Shown: positions 9,212-16,741 of the stretch, in pieces
Numbering within the stretch: position 1 is the stretch's first letter
Layout of the letters: the number at the start of each line of letters is the position of its first letter
Notes under the pieces: model-generated
Database searches by the model: none
What the model was told of the DNA's origin: nothing
Seen by the model: the letters and a program-made list of their open reading frames with translations, nothing else
NCBI GenBank assembly: GCA_963663395.1
Contig: OY760226.1
Location: 5,807,501-5,871,500, forward strand
Direction: 5' to 3'
Source: Azophilus sp963663395
Lineage (GTDB): Bacteria > Pseudomonadota > Gammaproteobacteria > Pseudomonadales > Azotimanducaceae
Length of the DNA stretch: 64,000 bases
Made by a program: the position numbers and the translations under genes

Positions 9212-11416
9212 GTGGCCGGTTTGACCAACCCGTCCCCCGACACCCTGCTGCGCTCGATTCAAGTGGTGGAGTGGGCGCCCGCCACGGCGCCCGAGTTGGT
9301 ACAGATCGCCGTCGCGTTCACGGGCCGTCTGCTCACCGACCTGGGCGCCGCGGTCACGCGGGTCGAATGCCCCGCCGACGGGCTGGCGCGCCTGCGCACA
9401 AGCGCGGATGAGGACCTGTCGGGCGGCGGCGTACTGGCCGCCTTTCTGAATCGCGGCAAGACTGGCACCGACCGCAGCGGGCTCGCCGGTGCCCTGGCCG
9501 AGGCGCAGCTGGCCATAGTGGGGGAGCCGGGCCTCGCCGGCGATCATGCCCAGGATGACGCCGGCTTCAGTTCCGTTGTCGTGAGCGGCGCACGGACCGG
9601 CGTGGGGCTCGACCGGGCCCCGCTCTCCGAACTCGCCATCCAAGGGTTGGTGGGGCTGACCGATCTCTTCGGCGAGCCGGACGGGCAACCGCTGGCAATG
9701 GGAGGCCACCAGACCGCCTACGCCACCGGCTATGCGGCTTTTTGCGCGGCCATGGCGCTGATTGCCAAGCGGGAGTTTTGCGGGCAGGCGGACTGTGCGG
9801 AGGTCAATGCCGTCGATGCGCTCGCCTGGGTGAACTGGAAAGGGATCGCCGCGGGGGCGCTGGGCTTGCCCATCAAGCGTCAAGGCCGCGCCGCCGAATC
9901 CCCGGTGCTTCGCTGCGCGGACGGCCATTTCGCCTTGCTGCACCTGCCCCGTAACTGGAAGGACATCTGCGCTGAAGTGGACGACCCCCGTCTGCGGGAG
10001 GATCGCTTTGCCAGTCCCGGTCGGCGGGCGAAGAACGCGGCCGAACTGAACGAGATTCTTGCACAATGGGCGGGCACGCAAACACGCGAGGCGCTCTATG
10101 CGTTCTGCCGGCGGTGCGCCATTCCAGGCGGACCGGTCCTGCACGCCGCCGACCTCCTGAGCGATGCCGCCTACGATGTCCGCGGCTACTTCCGCTCGAC
10201 GCCGCAGGGTTCCGGCCGGGTGGTGACGGTGCCCGGCCTGCCAATGACGGTAGAGGACGCCGTGACGCCGGCAGCGGTGCGCGCCACGCCAATCGACGCC
10301 CGCGCGCCCGCTCGCGAAACGGGCGACCTGCCCCTCGCCGACATGACGGTCCTGGACCTCGGGATCTTCACGGCCGGGTCGGTGACGTCCACACTGCTCG
10401 CGGATCTCGGCGCCCGCGTCATCAAGGTGGAGTCCGAGACTTACTCGGACCCGTTCCGTATCTGGCCGGGCATCGAGGGCGACTCACCCCTGTTCACGTT
10501 CAACAACCGCAACAAGCTGGGCATCGACATCGACCTCAAGACCGATGCGGGACGTGAGCTATTCCTCATGCTCGCGGCGAAGGCCGACATGGTGGTGGAG
10601 AATTTTCGCCGCGGGGTCCTGGACCGCCTCCGGATCGGCTATCCGGACCTCAAGGCGGTCAATCCGAAGATCGTCCTGGTCTCGATATCGGGCCAGGGCG
10701 CCTCCGGCCCCGGCTCGTCCCATGTGAGTTTCGGCTCGACGCTTGAGGCCATCGGCGGCGTGGCCGCGCTCACCGGATACGAGCACGGGCCCTGCTACAT
10801 AAGCGGTCGCAATCTGAACTATCCCGACCAGATCGTTTGCCTCTACGGCGCGGGCGCGGCCATTGCGGCGATGCTCGAAGCCCGTGAGCGGGGGGCGGGC
10901 ATGCACATCGACATCTCGCAGCGCGAAGTAACGAGTCTGGCGGTCGGAGAGCAGATCGCCGCAGCGAGCCTGAAGCCCGGGACGACGCGGGCATTCCCCG
11001 GAAACAGCAGCGTCAATGCGGCGCTGCAGGACATTTTCCGGGTTGGGGATGGCTGGCTGTGCGTGACGGTTCCGGATGCGCGAGCGCAGGCGCGTCTGGC
11101 GCAAGAACTCGACTGCGCAACCGAAGCGGTGTGCGGTGTGCTGGAAAACTGGCTCGCCAATCGGACCGCCGCCGCAGCCTGCGATGCCCTGCGTGCTTTG
11201 GGCATCGCCGCCAACAGGGCCAACACCGGCGCGGAAGCGGCCCGGGATCCGGCAATCGGGGGCAGTGCCGCGTTTGCCCGGACCCCTCGGGGGGCCATGG
11301 TGAAGGGTTTTCCGTTCCGGTTTCGCAAGACGCCCCTCCGTATCCGTGGGGAGTCGCCGAAGATGGGCGAACACACGGGACAGGTACTTTCCGAATTCCT
11401 GGGAACCGGTGCGTAG
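9212..11416 (+). CDS. Double-domain CaiB/BaiF (class III) CoA-transferase
   Basis: 734 residues, about twice the family length of about 400. Two class III CoA-transferase domains lie in tandem (about 15-365 and 373-734). These enzymes move CoA between acyl groups through an aspartyl-CoA anhydride. The second domain has the usual opening (LADMTVLDLGIFTAGSVTST, then LGARVIKVES) and a candidate nucleophile, D539, in LNYPDQIV. In the first domain the aligned position is H166 (GGHQTAY), so it is probably non-catalytic and structural. The start GTG at 9212 follows the previous gene by 15 nt. The substrate is unknown. Pairing with a nitronate monooxygenase is seen in acyl-CoA catabolism loci. Confidence 0.9.
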   Translation: MAGLTNPSPDTLLRSIQVVEWAPATAPELVQIAVAFTGRLLTDLGAAVTRVECPADGLARLRTSADEDLSGGGVLAAFLNRGKTGTDRSGLAGALAEAQLAIVGEPGLAGDHAQDDAGFSSVVVSGARTGVGLDRAPLSELAIQGLVGLTDLFGEPDGQPLAMGGHQTAYATGYAAFCAAMALIAKREFCGQADCAEVNAVDALAWVNWKGIAAGALGLPIKRQGRAAESPVLRCADGHFALLHLPRNWKDICAEVDDPRLREDRFASPGRRAKNAAELNEILAQWAGTQTREALYAFCRRCAIPGGPVLHAADLLSDAAYDVRGYFRSTPQGSGRVVTVPGLPMTVEDAVTPAAVRATPIDARAPARETGDLPLADMTVLDLGIFTAGSVTSTLLADLGARVIKVESETYSDPFRIWPGIEGDSPLFTFNNRNKLGIDIDLKTDAGRELFLMLAAKADMVVENFRRGVLDRLRIGYPDLKAVNPKIVLVSISGQGASGPGSSHVSFGSTLEAIGGVAALTGYEHGPCYISGRNLNYPDQIVCLYGAGAAIAAMLEARERGAGMHIDISQREVTSLAVGEQIAAASLKPGTTRAFPGNSSVNAALQDIFRVGDGWLCVTVPDARAQARLAQELDCATEAVCGVLENWLANRTAAAACDALRALGIAANRANTGAEAARDPAIGGSAAFARTPRGAMVKGFPFRFRKTPLRIRGESPKMGEHTGQVLSEFLGTGA

Positions 11417-12325
11417 CTTTCCGAGGATCCCGGTCGGGTCGGCTTTCGGTAACCGGGGTCGGTCCAGTACGCACACGGATCACGGCGAACCTGCGAGACC
11501 GTAACCATGAGGACGAACAACGCGTGTTGGCAGGATGATTGGGGTAGCCGGCGCCCTGGTGCGCATGACCTCAACGGCCCGTCCAAGAGTCGCTTTGCGT
11601 TGGGATTCGGTTCGTAGATCCGACCGCACATCACGCCGCAGTTCTCCATGTCCTGGCAACATCCCGCCAAGCCGATGCGGGAACCGCCTGCGGCGGCTCA
11701 GGCCATCTCGGATCGCGGGTAGGGCGGCAAACCGCTCGAACACTCGGCGAGGTCTAGCAACACATCCTGACAACGCCGGAGTTGTCACCCGGAAACACGG
11801 AGTTCGACGGTCCGCAACGCATGACGGCGACCGTTGGGGCGCCGATGGCGGGCACGGCGGTGGCGGTGGCCGCCCGCATCGTCGTTCGTCTGTTCTCCAC
11901 GGAAGCCGACCTGAAGCAACGAATGCTGCCCAGGCTCGAAACCGGGCCCGAGCGGCTGCAGGCCGCTCGACGGGTTCACGATTCGACGTCCCGTCTTGCC
12001 GGTGACCGGCGATTCCGACGAGGACGCCGTCAAGAAACGGTGCGCGATCCGCTGGTGCGTTGGCGACTACACCTCCACACCGGCGTTCCGGGGCAGGCGT
12101 GCCGGACGTTCGCGGATCGAGCGAGCTGCAACCCGTGCCGGATCGAGTGATCACGGTGGGCGGGCGGGATAAACGCGCGGTGCTGACCGACGACAACCTG
12201 CCCGAAATCTTGGCGGTCGGCAGTCAGCCAATAGATGCCGCCAGGGAGCTACGTTCTGAACAGAGAAAAAAACGTGTATGGTGAACAACTGAGGCGAAAC
12301 GGATCCAACGGTTCGAGGCGTTCGC
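11417..12325. other. Long stretch without a supportable gene
   Basis: About 900 bases. Frames longer than 100 codons exist on both strands and overlap each other. None has a ribosome site, a hydrophobic pattern or family resemblance, and they are rich in R, S, P and A as expected from GC-rich non-coding DNA. It may be a decayed gene that can no longer be recognised. Confidence 0.4.
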
Positions 12326-12523
12326 ATGGGAGGCTATTCCCTAATTGAGACACTTCCATTCGTACTGATCTGGTTCTGGACGATGTGCGCAATCTTCAGC
12401 GCCGTGATCGCGCGCAGCCATGGCAGGGCTTGGCTGATCTGGCTCTTTGTTGGCTTGCTTTGCGGCCCCTTTGGATTGCTCGTTGGCTTGATGCGTACAA
12501 TGAAGAAAGCCGAGCCCTGGTAG
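12326..12523 (+). CDS. Small two-helix inner-membrane protein
   Basis: A 65-residue product. Two hydrophobic segments (about residues 7-28 and 36-56) are separated by a short basic loop, SHGRAW. A tryptophan-rich second helix (WLIWLFVGLLCGPFGLLVGL) and a basic C-terminal tail (RTMKKAEPW) follow. The pattern resembles many small unnamed bacterial membrane proteins. The base composition is less GC-rich than the surroundings. The role is unknown. Confidence 0.55.
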   Translation: MGGYSLIETLPFVLIWFWTMCAIFSAVIARSHGRAWLIWLFVGLLCGPFGLLVGLMRTMKKAEPW

Positions 12524-12715
12524 ATTCAGTCCCGGGTTCACACGATCACAATCCGCGCCACCAAGGGTGCTCGCGTTTTCGCTGCCGAGGTAGCAGTCGT
12601 CCTTGTGCCGGGACTCGGGAAGGACAGACGGCGAAAATTATCGTTAAATCAGCATGTTGATGGCAGTGTACCGTGCGTTTCCTGCGGCTTTGCCAACATC
12701 AAGACAAGCTGGAAA

Positions 12716-13249
12716 TCAAGCGTCGCCCCGGCCACCGAGAATCGCGCGAACCGCACGGTCCAGCATCGCCAGCAGCAACAGCCCCAGTCCAAGAAGCTGG
12801 TAGACCGGACCGATCCATCCCTTGAACGACGTGAAGGCCGACGCCCAAGCCACCTGCGTTGCGCCGACGTCGGGGTACTGGACCAGCATGGCCGTGATCT
12901 GCACGTTCTCCGCCAGGTCCAGGATTCCCCCCAGAACCGGAATGAACGCCAGAATCCATGTCCCCTCGGTCACCCGGAAGCGGTAGATCAGGCCAGCGAA
13001 GAACGTGACGTAGGACATGGGGAAGAGCGTGTCGAGCAGCACGCTTCCCCAGGCGTACGTCGTCCGGCCATCCGGCCCGTACTGTTCCATCGACGCCATC
13101 GCCTCGTCGTGCGAGTAGCCGGACTTCACGTCGAGCAACTCCCCGCCGACAGGCAGATTCGGGAACACCAGGACAAGAAACACCGCCGTGGCGGCAAGGG
13201 TCACGGCCAACGTGCCGGTCCGGCCAGCGAATTCAAAGTAGCCTCGCAC
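12716..13249 (-). CDS. Four-helix integral membrane protein of unknown function
   Basis: A 177-residue product from a GTG at 13249 with a perfect AGGAGG about 7 nt upstream. Four hydrophobic helices are visible (about residues 14-31, 75-95, 100-122 and 143-165). Between helices 1 and 2 there is a polar loop with SGYSHDEAMASMEQYG. The order recalls unnamed four-helix proteins of the DoxX/DUF size class, but no signature is present. The start evidence makes it a real gene. Confidence 0.7.
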   Translation of the reverse strand: MRGYFEFAGRTGTLAVTLAATAVFLVLVFPNLPVGGELLDVKSGYSHDEAMASMEQYGPDGRTTYAWGSVLLDTLFPMSYVTFFAGLIYRFRVTEGTWILAFIPVLGGILDLAENVQITAMLVQYPDVGATQVAWASAFTSFKGWIGPVYQLLGLGLLLLAMLDRAVRAILGGRGDA

Positions 13250-13296
13250 GGTTGTTCCTCCTGTCTATCGGCCGATCAAGGGTACGGCGAGCGACC

Positions 13297-13787
13297 TCAG
13301 GCCAAGTCACGCGCCAACAGCCGGGAAACCACCGAAGTCCGCAAGGCGAAAAAACCGCCAACGGGCACATCCCACTCCAAACCGCAGTCGTTGCTTTGGC
13401 ACTTCCGCCCAATCCGTTGGGAGGCTGGAATCGTGGCCTCAACGGCCGCTAGGTCGCTCACGTTCTCGCCGACGAGCGAAACGTCAACGCAGTATCGAGT
13501 CTCGATCTCGAAGAGACCGAAAGCGCAAAACGCAGTAACGTCAGCGACTTGCGGGAAGATCGGCACGAACGTTAAATCGCGACCGGTAACGTGCGCAAAG
13601 GTCTCAGGACGACCTCGGCGCCGCAGCCATTGATGCGTTGACCGCCCGGCCCGAACGCGGCCACGACGCCTCCAATCTCGGCGTCGGCGCTTCCCCTCGA
13701 TCCCGTGTTTTCCTGCACGTCCACCCGCTCCCGTTCGTTGAATGAGACCCTGGTACTCGCGCGAGCGCGGGTTTGCCAACACACCAT
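13297..13787 (-). pseudogene. Possible frameshifted remnant of an unidentified gene
   Basis: On the minus strand, protein-like sequence runs in one frame from about 13787 to 13575 (for example DVQENTGSRGSADAEIGGVV). It then continues in another frame to 13297 (for example VADVTAFCAFGLFEIETRYC). Joining them needs one frameshift near 13575. I recognise no family and no ribosome site, so this is a weak call. Confidence 0.25.
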
Positions 13788-13795
13788 ACGCCCCG

Positions 13796-15184
13796 CTACC
13801 CGGCTCCGTGTGCGTTCCTCGCACTCGCCATCGTGGAACCCACCTGCACCGCCGCCCTGGCCTCCCTCCGCTCCAATGCGGCGAGCAGCCGCGCATGCCG
13901 ATCACTGGTCAACGGGTAGTTCCACACGAGAAAAGACGCCAACAGAAAAAAGAACGTTGGAATGACTGCGTATTCCAACCGGATCATCCAGAGCCCCGCC
14001 GCACTTGGCTCAAGCTGCGGATTGTAACCCGTGAGGTTCAGCACCTGCAGTGCGATGAACATCCCGGCGGCGAGCCCGATCTTGTCGATCGCGCCGAATA
14101 CCGCGAAGTACAAACCCGCGCGTTTCTGCCGGGTGACCGCGGTGTCCACATCGACCACGTCGGCAAGGATGGCGAGCGGCAGGTATGCGAACGCGCCGAA
14201 GCTCGCGCCTTTCAGAACGTAGAAGATCAGGAACGTGTTGTAGTCGCCCGCACCGAGGAAGGCGGTCGCCAGGACCATGAGCGCAGAGTTCGTCATCGCG
14301 ATCGCCAGCGAGCGGTGTTTGCCATAACGCCGCGCGAGATGCTGCCACAGCGGTATGGTGGCCACGCCCATGAGGTAATAGAGAATGAACGTCCGTCCGA
14401 TGCGGTCTCCCGCTCCCAACACGTCTTCCATGAAAAAGACGAGCACGGCATGACGTGACGCTTCGCCGATCACGATGGCGAGTGCCACGTACGCCATGCG
14501 CCGAAACGGCCCGATCTTCAGCATGCTGGACAGCTCGCGCCACCAGGCGCGTTGCCGGGCCGGCGTGGGGACCGCTTTCTCAGGCACCAGCAGGAGCAGC
14601 AGCCCAACCGAGACCGGCAACATCACAAGAATCGTCCAGCCGATGCCCGTCAACACTTCCCCGGGATCGGAGCGGTCCAGCCACTCCTGGTAGATCCAGA
14701 TGACGACGCTGGCGCCGATCAGACCCGCGATCACGTAGACCTGGCGGATCGCCGTGACGCTCGCCCGCACCATGTAATTGTTGGACAGCTCCGCGCCCCA
14801 GGCGTTGTACGGCAACACGACGATGGTCCAGCCGAGATAGACCACCATGTTCCAGAGCAGCATGTACCAGATGTCCACCGGCGGCTCCGGCATGAAGAGC
14901 CTCCAGACACCGAGCATCATTACCGGCAGGCCAATGAGAAGATACGGTTTGCGCCGCCCAAAACCGGTGCGCGTGCGGTCGCTGATCCAGCCCATCAGCG
15001 GATCGGTGACAAAGTCGGTCATCCGGGACACCAGCAACACCGTGCTGATCGCCGCGAGTCCCAGACCCAGCTCCCCTGCGTAGTGCGGGTGCAGGAAGAG
15101 GGTCATGGGGTAACTCAGCACCGCAATGGGAAACCCCAGGCTGCCGTAGGCGAGCAATGTCCTTCTTTTGATTTCCGCACTCAT
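13796..15184 (-). CDS. MFS transporter, GPH (glycoside-pentoside-hexuronide):cation symporter type
   Basis: A 462-residue, 12-helix transporter of the MelB-like branch of the major facilitator superfamily, expected to bring a sugar or glycoside in with Na+ or H+. Family marks are the N-terminal YGSLGFPIAVLSYPMTLFL, the block DPLMGWISDRTRTGFGRRKP (residues about 59-78, the loop 2-3 motif), and the cation-site-like VLPYNAWGAELS (about 120-131). The C-terminal half holds ILADVVDVDTAVTRQKRAGL, typical of GPH proteins. The length fits the family (450-480). It stands alone on its strand. The substrate cannot be read from the sequence. Confidence 0.9.
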   Translation of the reverse strand: MSAEIKRRTLLAYGSLGFPIAVLSYPMTLFLHPHYAGELGLGLAAISTVLLVSRMTDFVTDPLMGWISDRTRTGFGRRKPYLLIGLPVMMLGVWRLFMPEPPVDIWYMLLWNMVVYLGWTIVVLPYNAWGAELSNNYMVRASVTAIRQVYVIAGLIGASVVIWIYQEWLDRSDPGEVLTGIGWTILVMLPVSVGLLLLLVPEKAVPTPARQRAWWRELSSMLKIGPFRRMAYVALAIVIGEASRHAVLVFFMEDVLGAGDRIGRTFILYYLMGVATIPLWQHLARRYGKHRSLAIAMTNSALMVLATAFLGAGDYNTFLIFYVLKGASFGAFAYLPLAILADVVDVDTAVTRQKRAGLYFAVFGAIDKIGLAAGMFIALQVLNLTGYNPQLEPSAAGLWMIRLEYAVIPTFFFLLASFLVWNYPLTSDRHARLLAALERREARAAVQVGSTMASARNAHGAG

Positions 15185-15734
15185 CGCAACCGGCCCACGT
15201 CATGGACTCGAGCCAGAGCCCTCCTCCTTCCAGCGCCAACCGGGTCAACGCAAGTCCGCCCGGCTTTCTCCCCCAACGTCTGTAAGGTCCGCGCCAATTG
15301 CACGCCCACTCAAGCGCATCAGCCGCCCGCGATCCGCAGACCCGCACCACGCCTGCCGCCATCCAGAACCACAAGCGCCACCGCCAGAGGCTGAATCAGC
15401 GCCACCCCGGCCGAGCGAAGCGGGGAACGGTTCCACCCCGGTATCGGACGGGAGCGCTCACCGGATACCCAACGGTCCTCGACCTTCAGCAGTATACCCC
15501 GACTCAGGAGAACGGGAGACTCTCCCTAGCAGGGAGCGGTTGCCGCGTCTCGACTGTCTTCCACGAGCCACTGCAAGCGTGCCGACTTTTGGCATCTTGA
15601 GCCGCGAATCAAGGCCAGAAGTTGCTGGCCGAGAAGTCATTGGTCAAACTGATAGACTACGGCCGTGTGGACACCCCCTCGGGCAACGAACGGATTCGCG
15701 TGTTTGGCTCCGTCATCCGCGCTGGTGCTCGACA
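15185..15734. other. Divergent intergenic region with alternative hairpins
   Basis: About 550 bases between the minus-strand transporter and the plus-strand HEAT-type gene, so promoters for both should lie here. At 15514-15536 GGGAGA, TCTCCCT and AGGGAG are arranged so that the middle arm can pair with either neighbour, giving two mutually exclusive short hairpins. No tRNA or gene was seen. Confidence 0.4.
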
Positions 15735-16625
15735 ATGAAGCCATCGGACACCGGCTCCATCGCTTTGCGGTCCCGCTCCCCGCGGTCGGGCCGGGAGGCG
15801 GTGCCGGGCCAGCTGGACCTGTTCGCCGAGCGCGGGGCAATGACGCCTCGACCCGCCCAGAACCCGCTGTCATCAACTTCCGCGACACCAGTGGAGAGGC
15901 TGACGGACGACGAGTTGCTCGAGCGAATTCCGAATGCGGGACCGTCGGATGTCGATGGCGTCTGCACCGAGGTCGTCTCCCGCTCCCTGGACGCGGCGGT
16001 GCCGGCGCTTGAAGCGCTGTGGCGGCGCTTCGCCGGGTTCGGCATCGAGAAGCCGTTGGCGGAACAGCGTGCGGTCGTGGACACCCTCGCGCGGCTCCGC
16101 TGCGCCGATGCGCACTCGGCGCTCCGTCGGATCGTTTTGTCGAGAGCCTTGCCAGCCTCGCAACTGCCGGCGGCGCTGCAGGCGGCGGCACAGGCCCGGC
16201 TCGCGTTGCCCGCCGCGTTCGTGGGCTCATTTCTCACGCACGCAGACGCCGCGGTGCGCGGTGCGGCCTTTGCGCTTACGGCCAAGTCAAACGTTGCCGC
16301 CGACCGTCTCCGCGAGGGCCTTCTCGACCCTTCGGCCGACAACCGCCGTCTCGCAACGATCGCGCTCGGGTTGCGCGGTGACCCCAGTGCTCGGCAGCCG
16401 CTCTACGACGAACTCATGCGCTTGCCGTCGGCAGACGTCATCGAGGCAATCACGGCGGTCTGGGACGAGGACGCAATCGTTCATCTCGGCCGGTGCGCGC
16501 GCCGCCACCCGCGGCTCGCAGGCGCCGTGCTGGATGCGCTTCGCGAAATCGGAACATCGCGGGCGGAGACCGTCGCACGGCGCCTCGCGTCCTCGGCGGG
16601 CACCTCGATTCCGACCGGAAAGTGA
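15735..16625 (+). CDS. HEAT-repeat-type protein with an N-terminal clamp-binding-like motif
   Basis: A 296-residue product. After a basic, disordered-looking N-terminus comes GQLDLFAERG with QLDLF at residues 26-30, the consensus pentapeptide for binding the bacterial beta sliding clamp. The rest is an array of helical pairs of HEAT character (VPALEALWRRF, ADAHSALRRIVLSR, DNRRLATIALGLRGDPSARQ). It is likely a scaffold that works with the primase-helicase encoded 116 nt downstream on the same strand. The ATG at 15735 is chosen because it keeps the QLDLF motif. The ATG at 15840 would drop it. The specific role is inferred from context. Confidence 0.7.
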   Translation: MKPSDTGSIALRSRSPRSGREAVPGQLDLFAERGAMTPRPAQNPLSSTSATPVERLTDDELLERIPNAGPSDVDGVCTEVVSRSLDAAVPALEALWRRFAGFGIEKPLAEQRAVVDTLARLRCADAHSALRRIVLSRALPASQLPAALQAAAQARLALPAAFVGSFLTHADAAVRGAAFALTAKSNVAADRLREGLLDPSADNRRLATIALGLRGDPSARQPLYDELMRLPSADVIEAITAVWDEDAIVHLGRCARRHPRLAGAVLDALREIGTSRAETVARRLASSAGTSIPTGK

Positions 16626-16741
16626 CCGATCCCGACGGCTAGATCGTACCCCGTGGGCGGCGCGCCGCCCCGCACTCCGGTATCGTCCGCCCATTCGTGA
16701 CGGTCACGGCAAGCGGAGGGGCGGCAGCAGCCAGGGGAGCA

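Noticed and set aside
8183..10144. A 653-codon minus-strand open frame
   Set aside because: It is antisense to the nitronate monooxygenase and CoA-transferase genes, which have clear motifs and start signals. GC-rich genes often leave such open shadows.
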